DNA of 64,000 bases, taken from Artocarpus heterophyllus. Taxonomy: Eukaryota > Streptophyta > Magnoliopsida > Rosales > Moraceae. Location: the NCBI GenBank assembly GCA_025403435.1, contig CM046348.1:34468052-34532051 (forward strand). The letters run 5' to 3'. Position numbers and translations under genes: made by a program. Below are positions 33,594 through 44,699 of the stretch, one piece after another; position 1 is the first letter of the stretch, and each line of letters starts with the position of its first letter. The notes beneath the pieces are model-generated. The model saw only the letters and a program-made list of their open reading frames with translations. It did not search any database and was not told where the DNA came from.

Positions 33594-36157
33594 CTAGGCT
33601 TGAGTCTCATCCCCAACCGTGCCCTCCTTGCCTCCATTGCCGCCAACACTTTGCTCGTCTCCATCATCGTCGCCGTCCACTTCGACAACCTCCTCGCCTT
33701 GTTGTTGCTAAGCGACGCCTTGCTCCAGCTCGACAATAAGCGACCAATCGAAGCCCTCAGTCTTGGGATGCTGCCGGATCAGATGATCCTAGAGATCTGT
33801 CATGCCGAAGTAGTAGTAGTCGGCGTACTCTGGAGATGCCTTGAATTCCTCCACGGCTTGTGTGAGATGGCCGGGGAGCTCATCCAAAAATCGCTGGTGC
33901 TCGGCCTACAGAGCCACCAACTGCTGCTTGAGCCAGGCAACCTCGTCCTTTGCCTCCCTGGCCTCCCTCAAAGCCTCCTCGGCCTCCGCCTTGGCCTGCG
34001 GCATCTTCCTTGGCCTTCTGAGCTTCCTCCTCGGCTTGAGAAAGAGAATTCTTGATTTGGTCTAGCTCGATGTTCTTGGCACCGAGCTTCCTTTCAACCT
34101 CCAACTTGCTAAGGAAGGTCTTCTTATGCCTCTCTTTCTCCTTGTTGAAGTCTTTCAGCCCGGATGAGTAGGTCAAATGCAAGAGGGTGCTCGTCTGAGA
34201 ATAATAAAACTTCAGTGCTCGGTAGGATGAAAAGTAAAAAGGATCAAAGCTCGGGATGGACCAGCACTTACCGTGGCGGCGGAGCGGAAAGCCGCGTTGG
34301 ACAGGCTCTGGAAATCCTCCCCTCGGAGGTTCACCAAGAAGTCCTCCTGGGGCATCACGTCCCCGAGACGCTCCAGGATGATTCGGCGATAGTTTGGACG
34401 ACTCCTCTAGGGGTCCTGTGAAGACACCACAGTGGTGTCATCAGCGGGTGTCTCCTCCGATGATGCCCTGGTCCTCAGAGGCGGGGGTGGTGGCTCTTGG
34501 ACTATGACGGGTACCTGCTCAGGTCGGGGGGGAAGCTCCGTCCTTGGAGTTCGCTTGTGCTTCTTCCCGACCTCAATGGCCTTGCCCTTCTTTTTCCTGA
34601 GGCTCTCCATAAGAGCCCGTCTCTCAGCAGCACTGCTCGGCCATGAAGACATCTCTGCAAACCAAAATCTCCCAAGTCAAAATCAGGTCGGCACGGATAT
34701 ATATAAAAAAAAAACTCAAGGCTGACCTCCGATTCGGAGCTAACGAGACGGGTTAATGAGCCGAATCACATCCTTGAGGTCCTCATCTGCCACTGGTGGC
34801 CCCGTATCAAAGGAGCCACTTGACAAGTCCTCAGAGCTGGACGATGATGGCTCCCTCGTTGGCCACCCAGATCGGGAAGTGCTCGGCCCCGGGACGTCCA
34901 TGGTGCCTGGCCTAACGACTATCACTTGCTCGGCCGACCAAGCAGGACGGATTGGTGGGGGATTTATTCTGCTCGGTTTCCCAAACCAACCATAATCAAA
35001 AAGGGTTTCCTTCCCGAGCAGGTAGGACTGCTGCCTGGTCACTTTCTGCTTCTCGAACAGGTCTTTGACCGTCCTGATCACATGACTCGGTGCCCAAGGC
35101 CTCTTAGACCACACGTGCCCTTATTTGAACATCCTCAGCACATGCTGATCAATAGGGACGGCCTCACCGGCTCAGGCTAGGTAATTGCCCCTGACGTAGA
35201 ACCACTCGTACTTTCAAAGTTTATCCGAGTCGGGGTTGCCCAGAATGAAGTCTTTCTTGAAGCCGGTGACATAATACCACCCGAACTGCCTAGGAAGCTT
35301 CTTCATTTTGTACACTTGTTTAAATGCTTTTAGCGGCATCTCGGTTGCCCGGTAGTACCTCCACAACATGTACATCCTGATGAACGACCTGTAACTATTC
35401 GGGTTTAATTAAGTCGGGCACACGTTAAAATCATTAAGTGCTCGACGGAGGAATGGATGGAATGGAATCATAGTCCAGCCCTGAAAAACTTGACATAGAG
35501 CATTATGCATCCTTCTAGCGGCTCCAATGGTGAATCGTTCTCCTTGGGCACAATAAGGATCATGTCGTCTGGGATGCTGAACTCGACACGCAAATCCTCT
35601 AGCTGAGACTTCGTTATAGTGCTGGTGTAGGTCGCTGCTGAGGTCTACCCGAGCCGAGTCACCCTGTATGTAGTCACCCCCTGAACCTGGGTGATTCAGA
35701 CCCGTTCGTCCTCTTCTATCTCAGGTTGCTCCGCCTCCTCTGCCTCCTCGGTTGCCTGTTCTTCATCGGAGATGTCCACCGTGATTATGCCCGCGACTTG
35801 GACCGGGGCCCTAGAATTTCAGGCAGATGTGCTCGGAACATCACCGGTTGCCTGAAGCTCGGCTCTCTCCTAGGCAGTAACTCGGGAGGAGCCCACAGTT
35901 GCCACCTCGATGTAAGGGTCCTTGCCCCTACATGGCCTAATCGGTCTCTCCCCGTCCAATAGGGTGAGAAACTCCTACTGAGGGACCGTCTGGGAGTCGA
36001 CCCTCAATATTTGTTGGAGTCGGCTAGCCCTGTCCTGTTCTGGGGATGTATTCTCTATGTCGGCTTGAACGATGGACGAACTGCCCTCTGGACTACTTTT
36101 CGACCAGGAAATGTCTATATTCTGGGAATCTATGACGTAACTCATTTTCGTACTCAT
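33594..36157 (-). pseudogene. Antisense gene (aORF) of the Tat-type element, spliced, decayed
   Basis: On the minus strand from a start at 36157 (MSTKMSYVIDSQNI) to a TAG at 33594-33596 after DETQA. Midway are LYVKFFRAG, FIRMYMLWRYYRATE, FGWYYVTGFKKDF and KYEWFYVRGNYLA. These match the plant family I know as putative gypsy-type transposon protein (Transposase_28). The C-terminal part is a coiled coil (KERHKKTFLSKLEVERKLG). One intron is clear, plus coordinates 34195-34271: donor GTAAGT after the codons for RSAAT, acceptor TTCTCAG before STLLHLTYSS, both frames coherent. A second is likely near 34655-34730, with acceptor TTTGCAG before ATGTCTTCATGG. Several stops show decay. Function is unknown. 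Confidence 0.72.
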
Positions 36158-36513
36158 CGAGAAATTACCTGATTGGGCTGTGGTAGTTTGGAAATGTAAG
36201 GTCTTCAGGTAGATAACTACAGCTCGACAGCTAAGAACTCTTCGAGTGCAAAATCTGACTTCAGTCGTATAAAATTGATAGAAATGAAGGCCTTATTTAT
36301 AGCCAGTTTAGGTGGAAAATTTGGGCACAAAAAATGAAGAGGCATGATGATTACGCCTGTCAGGCGATGTAGTCGACCGTAGAGAGACATGTGTTCCCCG
36401 GTTGATCCACGCAACCTTTCGTTTCACCCCTCTTCGGAGTGCCATTTGGTCTTCTTTCTTTTAGTCAACCTCACCCACTCAACATAGTCCACCCGGCCAG
36501 ACATCGACCAGGT

Positions 36514-36528
36514 GAACTGGGGGGCTAA
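36514..36528 (+). promoter_or_regulatory. Polypurine tract region of the Tat-type element
   Basis: GAACTGGGGGGCTAA lies directly before the 3' LTR start, where plus-strand priming occurs in LTR elements. Confidence 0.65.
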
Positions 36529-37146
36529 TGTTGAGGATGAGCTTGGTGCCACCATCGAGGAGACAAACTTCGGTGGTCAGCTAAATAGCTCGAGAGAGCT
36601 TCCAAGGAGCAAACTGCCAAACCCGAGGTGCTTCTCAGGGCCCCCAGGTCCGCACCCCTAGCAGGTTGCCACCTCGGACTGTGCACCAGCTCAGGTCGGG
36701 TAATTCTCATTCACAAAGTGGGCCACTACTCACCACTACAGGCCAACAAACGACAAAAAACTCATGGTCTGATGGAAGCCAATCCATCGACGGGGGACGT
36801 GACACTTGTCACCTACTGCCTGACACGCCTTGATGTGACACCCAGGTTGTGGGCAAAACCCACCTGACACCCGGTCCAAGTAGTAGCTTATAAATAGGAT
36901 GCATTTATTGCATTCTAGAGAGAGACTCCTTCCCACCTAACAAGCTCCCGTCCTCTGCTGAGCAACCCCTGGCTTGAGCATCAGAGAGCCCTTGTCCATT
37001 GACTGACACCTTTTTCTCTTACCTCTGAAGCGTCCCTCCTCTTGTTGCAGGTACGCTCGACCGGGCAAAGGTGGTCCGGGAAGAGCTGGACTGTGCGTAG
37101 CCACACGTGGTGTTGATCTGACGTCGAAACACGGTAAGCATCAACA
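36529..37146 (+). repeat. 3' LTR of the Tat-type element
   Basis: 618 bp, from TGTTGAGGATGAGCTTGG to GTAAGCATCAACA. It is the partner of 23296-23935 with scattered transitions and small indels, including a 20-odd-bp piece missing near the CAAACTGCCAAACC stretch. Confidence 0.9.
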
Positions 37147-37330
37147 ACACTAGTTGTCCAGCCCTCAAGAACAAATGAAATTGCTTCTTCCAAACTTGCT
37201 TGCCAGCCTTCTTTGAAATTCCATAGCTTTGGTACAAAATAACCACCACTTATTGCTTCTTTCAAATGAAATTACCCATAAACAATATTTTATTTCTATC
37301 ACTATAGAAATAAAGGCATTATAACACATA
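37147..37330. other. Flank between the Tat-type element and the Helitron relic
   Basis: On the minus strand 37265-37147 is open, reading EAISGGYFVPKLWNFKEGW and onward. It looks protein-like but I do not recognise it. It could be a host fragment carried in a Helitron. The open frame continues into the LTR, which is fortuitous. Confidence 0.3.
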
Positions 37331-37337
37331 AATTCTA

Positions 37338-37750
37338 TGTTAGATTGGATGGGAAAATCATTAAATGAATTTGGTCCTGTCAATGATACTATTCGCTTAG
37401 GACATGACGAACAAAGAGCAAAATTGATCAATGAAGAATTAGAAGTCTTAGTTTTTGATGACAATGTTTTTGCTGCAAGAAAGTTAAACAGAGAGCAAAA
37501 GAATGCCTTCGATTTAATTTTGGAAAACGTTTTTGGAAATGAAGGAGGAATATTCTTCGTTAGTGAGCCCAACGATACTTTACTTGGTGTTGCTAGATCA
37601 AAGAATTGTGTTACTCTTAGCTACAACAATATGTTGCCGCTTTGAATGAAATGTTATTGATGTTGAGGTTGTGGTTAGTGAATATCAAGGAAAAAGTGTG
37701 TTTTTACCAAGGATCCTGTTTATACCCATGGAAGGCGATAAGAATCCATT
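37338..37750 (+). pseudogene. Helitron helicase relic, N-terminal and middle parts
   Basis: The frame from 37344 contains MGKSLNEFG, INEELEVLVFDDN and LNREQKNAFDLILENVFGNE-type text, ending GGIFFV. This is the region just before the Walker A motif of Helitron Pif1-like helicases. The ATPase core is deleted. After a frame change the text NVIDVEVVVSEYQGKSVFLP resumes near 37643-37702, a block close to the helicase C-terminus. Reading then stops at the target site of the Athila-like element and continues at 53518. The Rep domain and Helitron termini were not found. Confidence 0.78.
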
Positions 37751-38889
37751 TGTTACACTCGAACCACAAGTGCATAGGTCGTATAAGTAATAAAGTGTAG
37801 TAAAAGTACGGATATCGGTCCCACGAGGATTATATTTAGTTTGAGGTAAGTACATAAATTGATTGGCTCGAAGATTATTTAGATGACTGGATAAAGTAAC
37901 AAATAAAAGCAGCTAATAAAAACATTAAGCAATAAAAATAAAGTAATGAAAACAATTAATTAAAGATACTAGAGCACTGATTTCGCCATTATTAATCCGT
38001 GCTAATTTTTTCATTAAGTTATTCTCGTGATTAATTACTCAAGAACCACTTAATTAACTTAAGCGTCAAATTGGATAATATGCTCAAAAACTGAATTCCA
38101 ATATCTCTATCTAGAACCAAGTAATTAAACATTTATTAAGCTCTAATTCTTCTAACCACTACAAAGGAACTATAAAACTCTCGATCTTATACTCATCTAG
38201 GTTGCATTTCCCATAATCCGTACATAGAATTTTCCTCTCTCAAATGTCAAACCCCACATACTTAAATCATCTAATTCATGGCTCAAATAAACTAGAAGCA
38301 TCAAGAATGAGAGAACACAAATAAACCATGACAACCACTTAAAATAAATTAACACTTAACAATTAGGCAAATCAAGGCTCTAGAATAACTATTCCAAAAC
38401 TAAAATTAAACAAGTCAACATCAAGAGTTCAATGTTTACAAATCACAAAAATTAAAGAAGAGTGTAGGAATGAAAAAACTTAAATTGGAGTTGTCACGGT
38501 CTTCAAACTCTTCATCTTTTTCTCCTCTCATACTTTTGGATCTCCAAATGCTTCTCCCATGATGATTTATTAGAAATAAAAACCTAAATCTAAAACTAGA
38601 ATTAAAATCCTAAATTAAAAACAATAGAAATATAATTTTTTCTTTTCTTTTTCCTCATCTTTTTCTTTGGAATTAGCTTAAAATCCCTTTGGAAGTTGTG
38701 CCTCCTCCTCCAAAAATTGAGGCTTTCCTTTTTCAAAAAGGAGCTCTAGGGTTTTAGAAGTTTAGGAGTTCATCTCAATTTCATTTTTAGCCACTGGATG
38801 CAAATTTAGGGCAAAATTAGCCAAAGAAATAGGAATCAACATGCTAGGAGGCCTCAGGCATGTGCGGCCGTGTTGTAGCCTACACGACC
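37751..38889 (-). repeat. Left LTR of the Athila-like element, first part
   Basis: Begins TGTTACACTCGAACC on the plus strand. It is cut at 38889 by the copia insertion and resumes at 47969-48158, where it ends ACTCACTAATCA. The first 150 bp or so are absent from the right LTR. Confidence 0.85.
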
Positions 38890-39496
38890 TGTTAGACATG
38901 TATGCCCTAAGGAGTAAAAATGTAATACGTTTTTGGAGACATTTTTATTAATAAAGCATTTATTCATTTATATATACCAAATCTTGTCCTCTTTACGTTC
39001 ATATTTGTTGAATGTATGATAAGCAAACAATAGTCTGAGACTGTCAGTCTAAACCTTAAGAATTGGGCATATGATGGACTGATTATGTGGAAGACACGAT
39101 TCTAAAGGTGACGTTTTAAAACATATGATCCGCAATCGAGGGAATAAGTTGGGTGCTTTATTCATGTAAAGATTGTTATGTTGTCTATATCCCGTTTAGG
39201 AGATGGTTTGTCTTGACCATCGGAGTTGGACTCCGTGAATAGAAACATTGGCACGTTGTCATAGGTGACGATGTGTTGGATCGGGACATAAAGTGAATTG
39301 ATTTGGATTAATAATTCTGTCTTGGCAAATCGATTCACTTTAGACAGTCATTTGTATTGTATCTTAATCCTGAGATGAATAGTGGGCCCGTTGTCTCAAC
39401 TTGTGTCTTTTGATGTGCCAAAGGGTGACACCCACATCTCAATAGTGGTATGCATACCGGTACGTTGGAGGCATGACTCTTGATAGCATAGACTTG

Positions 39497-39760
39497 TTAT
39501 TCATAGATATGGAATACATAGCTCCTCTTTAGGAGTAATGATATCCTCTTATATGTGTTGTCCTGTAATTGAAAAACTAGAGCGCTCAACCATTTGGATA
39601 CATAGGTGTAACCGAATAGTATACTATCTTTGGATGGTAAGTTTTCTAATGGTGAGACAATGGAACGTAAGATAAAAATAATCAAGAAGGTAAGACAAAA
39701 CTTGTCCTTAAGCTGATTATGGATGATCATATGGGGATGAGATACACTATGATATGTCAT
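39497..39760 (-). other. LTR-internal antisense ORF (87 codons), 5' LTR copy
   Basis: Starts MTYHSVSHPHMIIHN and ends HIYE. It is the same frame as at 46840-47103 and, shortened, 11777-11971. It is antisense to the LTR. A hydrophobic stretch (FLIIFILRSIV) could be a membrane segment. No family is recognised. Confidence 0.45.
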
Positions 39761-40326
39761 GGAGACTTAGCAATACGAGCTTCATAATTCTATAAAGTTT
39801 GAGAGTGCAGCTCCAAGCTTTTAGTGGAGTAGCGTTGGAGTTGATAATTGTCAAATGTATATCCGGGATATTGGGTTTCATAATTATCATGAGCTTGAAC
39901 TTTATAGGTCCATTTTGGTCCCCTTTGCTAGCTCACAAAGTCCTGTAACAACACGGCGTGCTTTTTCAATAATTGGTGACTTATGTCGGATTTATCATAT
40001 TGGTTTAAAATTTGTAAGAATCAAATAATTCATGTCTGTTTATTGGTTGAATTAATTTTGTAAGAAATTAGTTCAAGATAAACTTGTTGAATTATTGCGA
40101 TTAGATAATTCTTGTCTGTTTATCGGTTGTTTTAATTTTGGACAAATTAGATCAAGATAAACTTGTAGAATTATTATGAATTGAGTTATTTTCTTAGAGA
40201 TTATCTTGATAAAGTTTGTTTTGATCAGATAACTTCTCTGTTGGGTTATTTGAATCAAAACTGAGACTTTATCCTTTAGAATGTTGGGTGGAAAATAAAA
40301 GATCCGCAGAGATTTTTTCTCGGGAG

Positions 40327-40361
40327 TTCGGCCTACCGGATGACGTGTTCGGCCTGTCGAT
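40327..40361. repeat. Phased palindrome pair in copia 5' LTR
   Basis: Units at 40327 (TTCGGCCTACCGGA) and 40348 (TTCGGCCTGTCGAT), 21 bp apart. Confidence 0.88.
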
Positions 40362-40881
40362 CAGCGAGAGATAAGATTACGTGTTTTCACGCTGATCTTA
40401 TTAGATATTGATCCAAACTTGATTCTATTTCGAGTTTTTGAAACCTAATCTGATAAGGACTGACTCCAGGACCAATAGCTATAAGAAAGAAGTGAGTCTC
40501 ATGATTTACTCAGATCAATTTGAGAGATTAAGAGTGATACTCTTCTGGTGAGCATCTGAAAACTCCCTGAGAGCTTTTATTCACAAATCACGAACACTAG
40601 CTTTGGGTTCTCTCTATTGGTTGGAAGGAGAGTTACCGATGGAAGAGCTGTACGTGTGAGCTCACACTCACTCCGGTTGTGGATAGAGAATAGCAAAGAA
40701 GACCGGTTGGTTGAGGCTCTTCTGGAATGTTACTTTTCTACACAGGTTGCGGAGGTTCTTCAGCACACTGAGGTTAGTAAGATCTGTCTAATTTATACAT
40801 ATAACATGTCAAACTTGTGTTTTGGAAAATACTCTGATGAAAAATTTTTAAAATTTCGCTGCACACTTTGTTTCCAACAAT

Positions 40882-40893
40882 TGGTATCAGATC
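40882..40893 (+). promoter_or_regulatory. Primer binding site of the copia element
   Basis: TGGTATCAGATC two bases after the 5' LTR, the usual copia site complementary to initiator tRNA-Met (commonly TGGTATCAGAGC). Confidence 0.88.
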
Positions 40894-41392
40894 TGAGGTT
40901 TTTACATAAATTTGCAAGTTTGTGATCATGTTATATGCATAAATTTTGTGATCTTAATCTCTCCTATGCTTGAATTGAATTTTATAGAGAGATAGCACTC
41001 TAGGTTTCTATATAATATATATGTTGTCATGGATTATGTGGTGAATGTTTATTAATTAATTTGGTTGATTAAATTGTTTGTTTATTTATTTATTAATTAA
41101 TTAATACCGGTTATGTTCCTTAGAGGTTAGAATGTGTATCTAGGTTTTTCATGTAATTAGATGGCGGACTATCATCTCCGTCTAGGAATTGTTATTTAAT
41201 TTTTTAATTTGTTAGAATTTTGTAATTAAATAATTATTCAGAGAAGACGGAACGAGAAGTCAGATCTTAAAGATTGATGATGGCGCCTTCAGGTATTTCC
41301 TGAGTTTCTAATTTTATGTTTTTGAATTGTTGAAAATAAAATTGATGAATTGCATTAAAATTGTATTTTCTGGAATGAGGGTTTTCTGCTCG

Positions 41393-41553
41393 GTCGACAT
41401 GCCGGACCTCACAGTTTGGCAAGCCAAAGGTCACAGATTGGCAGGCCGGATGTGTGGTCCGGCAGGCCAATACTGGGGCAAAAATTTTCGTGCTCTGCTG
41501 GCAGGCCGAACCTTCATGATCGGCAAGCCGATCACCCAGATAGGCCTGCCTAC
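41393..41553 (+). repeat. Phased palindrome array, about 7 units, in copia leader
   Basis: Units start at 41393, 41415 (TTTGGCAAGCCAAA), 41437, 41458, 41497, 41519 (ATCGGCAAGCCGAT) and 41540. Spacings are 22, 22, 21, 39, 22 and 21 bp; a very weak unit could fill the 39-bp gap. Unlike the other copies it lies outside the LTR, between the primer site and gag. Confidence 0.82.
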
Positions 41554-42516
41554 CAAGAGCTGCCAAGTGTCCAAAAAAGGTGTAACTTTTTCGGTGCAGT
41601 GTTAATTTTATTTTTGGGACGATTCTGAGAAACATTAAATTTGGATGACCGAAAATATGAAGTATTCGATTCATACGGGATTGAAGACTTGAAGATGGAT
41701 ATTACATGAAGAAGGATACAGCTTGAGGATTCAAGGATGAAGAATCGAAAAATGTCTCGATTATTCTCTTGTAATCTTAGTTTTCTATTCTCTAGGGTGG
41801 AACCATAATATTACGGTTATTATTATTTTGCTTGTAGCTTTGCTTCATTGCTTTGCTTGTCTGCATTATAATATGATTTACCATGTATATTGATAACAAT
41901 CATATAGAATAGGGAGTGCCGCTCATATTAAAATTGTTCATGCATAATTTTAAAATAAAACCTTAACTTCAAAAGATTGAGTGGGAGAAGGTTTTCGAAG
42001 AGAGAACCTAAGGCCTCCATCGTTGGTCCATAGGAAGAACATGGTGGTCCCGACTCCTAGGAAGGGATTTCTATCATGTACCAGATTGGATCTCTGAAAG
42101 GATAAGGTATTTTAGTATGATTTATTGTTGCACACCCCTAGGTGGTGATTATAAATCATGGATAAAATGTTGAAACGGTGGTTATATACTCACGTTATTT
42201 TTATTATTAACCTTCCCAGGAGCTCTGTTAATAAGATTAATGGCCAAAGAAACGATTATTAGTATATGTTGGATTATACGGGTCCTGGATGGCATATATT
42301 AATCAGGAGGGGATCCGTGTTCCTGATTGAATTTGACATGACTCCCCTAGGAGCTTGTTGAATTCTAAGTTGGGAATTATCGTTGTAAGGTTATGATATT
42401 TTCAAGGTTTTGACACATAAACACATTTGTATGATTTTACATGATTGTGTTATATTACTAAATTATTATATATGTTTGCTTATGTTTGGTATATGATTCT
42501 TTATTGTAGATTGAAA

Positions 42517-43350
42517 ATGTCTGAAAATGCTTTATCATCGATACTTGACAAAAACCAATTAACCGGTGAGAATTATAACGATTGGAAACGGAACCTGGAC
42601 ATCGTCCTATCCTTTGAGAAACTGAAATATGTACTGACAACCCCTTGTCCTCCCGAGCCTACGAGAGACTCAAGTAATGAGCAATTCCAAGCATACGACC
42701 GTTGGAAATATGCTAATGATCAGGCTCGCTGCTATGTTATGGCTAGCATGAACAATGTGCTGCAGGCTCAACATCAGGATTATGAGACTGCGAAGCAGAT
42801 CTTGGATAATCTTGAGGACATGTTTGGAGGCCAGGCCATAACAAAACGGCAAGGGGCGCTTTGGAAACTCTTAAACTGTAGACAGAGACCAGGGACATCT
42901 GTAAAGGAGCACATGATGTTGGTCATGGGTTACCTCGCTAAGGCTCAAACCAATGGAGCCAACATCGATGCTGAAACTTAGATGACTATGGTCTTTGAGA
43001 CTCTGTCTAAGGAATTTATTCCGTTTAGAGCTACTTTTAATTTAAGTAATAGATGGGATATGACATTGACAGAACTAATGAAACAGTTATAGGAGTTTGA
43101 ACTACTGATCAGGGAGTCTCCTGCTGGTGGTGAGGCCAACATGGTAGCCGCTTCTGGTTCCAATCCTAACTCTGGGAATGGAAAGAAGCAATGGGCCAGA
43201 GTGGGAAGTCTTCTATTCCTGCTGCTACCAAGAGCAAGAAGAAGAAGAAGAAGAACCCAAAGAAGCTTAAGTGCTTCTTCTGTGGTAAGGTCGGGCATAT
43301 AAAGAAGCATTGCAAGGACTTCCTTTCCGAGGGAGGTAGGTGTGATCTTC
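42517..43350 (+). pseudogene. Gag relic of the copia element
   Basis: Starts at ATG 42517 (MSENALSSILDKNQL), the usual copia Gag beginning; an upstream in-frame ATG at 42445 is less likely. Conserved blocks include LTGENYNDWKRNLDIVL, the YDRWKYANDQARCYVM region, DMFGGQ and KEHMMLVMGYL. A TAG at 42979 and another at 43090 replace likely glutamines. A frameshift near 43190 leads to the zinc knuckle CFFCGKVGHIKKHC (CX2CX4HX4C) at about 43271-43312. The protein would form the RNA-packaging particle. Confidence 0.88.
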
Positions 43351-44684
43351 TATATTTAGAAACTTTTTTTGTTGAGGAATCCAGTGACATCTAGGACATA
43401 GATTCCGGTGCAACTAATCATGTTTGTGTTTCTCTGCAGGGATTCAAAGAAACAAGAAGTCTACTACGTGAAGACTTAACGCTTCGGATGGGCGATGGAT
43501 CCTTGGTCTCAGCGGAAGCAGTGGGAGATGTCTATCTTCACTTTGATAATTATAGGAATTTAATTTTACGAGATTGTTTTTATGTTCCTAAATTTAAAAG
43601 GAATTTAATTTCTGTATCTTCTTTATTTAAAGACTCCTACGTGGTATCTTTTAATGAAAAAGTGGTGATTTGTAAAAACAAATCTTTTATCTATTCTGGA
43701 TGGATGCAAAATAATCTATATTTTATCAAACCTAAGATGGACTTATTGCTTAATGCTGAGATAAATGATAATGACTCAAAAAGACTTAAAACTTCTCACT
43801 CTAATAAGGCTTATCTTTGGTATTTGTGCCTTGGCCATATTAACCTGAATAGGATTCAAAGGTTGGTAAGGGATAGACCTTTAAGTCACTTAAAGGTGGA
43901 ATCTATACCTCAATGTGAGTCTTGTTTGGAGGGTAAAATGACCAAAAGACCATACGGGTCTTAGGGCAATAGGGCCGAAGGGGTTCTAGAACTTGTGCAT
44001 AGTGATGTTTGCGGACCGATGAACATTCGGGCACGAGGAGGGTATGAGTACTTCGTCACTCTTATTGACGATTACTCAAGATATGGGGATGTGTACCTGA
44101 TGCACCACAAAAGCGAAACTTATGATAAGTTTAAGGAGTTTCGGGCTAAAGTGGAAAAGCAATTGGGTAGACCCATAAAGACACTTCGATCTGATCAAGG
44201 TGGGGAATACCTTTCTGATGAGTTCTTGGGACACTTGTTAGAGAATAGGATTTTATCCCATTTGACTATGTCGGGCACTCCGCAGCAGAATGGCGTAGTG
44301 GAGAGAAGGAATAAGACTTTGTTGGACATGATTAGGTCCATGATGAGTTATTCATCATTGCCTTTATCCTTTTGGGGATATGCACTACAAACCGCATGTT
44401 ATCTTTTGAACAATGTGCCTTCAAAATCGGTCCCTAAAACTCCTCACGAGTTGTGGATAAGACGGAAGACATCCTTAAACCATATTCGCATATGGGGATG
44501 TCTAGCTCATGTCCTGTTTAAGGATCCGAATAAGTTGGAAGCACGTTTGAAAGTTTGCGTGTTTGTAGGATATCCAAAAGGGACTAAAGGGGGTTATTTT
44601 TATAACCCAAAGGAAAATAAAGTCATGGTTTCAACTAATGCAACTTTCCTTGAGGAGAGTTACATGGACGACTTTAAACCTTGA
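43351..44684 (+). pseudogene. Protease and integrase relic of the copia element
   Basis: The protease site DSGATNHVC is at about 43400-43426, preceded by a TAG where tryptophan is usual. Integrase follows. The zinc part has LCLGHINLNRI and CESCLEGKMTKRP (about 43830-43945). After a stop or frameshift near 43962 the DDE core runs from HSDVCGPM (43998), with [38 protein letters not shown] and FWGYALQTA. The C-terminal part includes [19 protein letters not shown] and NATFLEE. It would have inserted the cDNA when intact. Confidence 0.9.
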
Positions 44685-44699
44685 AGCAAAGTGGTGCTT

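Larger units (their letters stand above)
23296..37146 (+). mobile_element. Tat-type Ty3/gypsy retrotransposon, decayed, with nested solo LTR
   Basis: Two LTRs (23296-23935 and 36529-37146) flank gag, protease, RT, RNase H, a second RNase H and integrase relics in that order. A long 3' region then carries an antisense gene. The flanking duplication is GCACT at 23291-23295 and ACACT at 37147-37151, one transition apart. The second RNase H and the antisense 3' gene are hallmarks of the Tat lineage as I know it. Many in-frame stops and frameshifts make it defective. It was later entered by the solo LTR at 26374-29473, duplicating GAAGA; without that insert it is about 10.7 kb. Confidence 0.9.
38890..40879 (+). 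repeat. 5' LTR of the copia element
   Basis: 1990 bp, TGTTAGACATGTATG to TTTCCAACA. It aligns with 46232-47963 and, inverted, with 10636-12657. It has two palindrome units where the solo copy has three. Confidence 0.93.

Noticed and set aside
37751..38889. A separate LTR element unrelated to 52241-53512
   Set aside because: Shared sequence blocks, the matching ACTCACTAATCA end after the copia insert, and the CCATT duplication tie both to one element.
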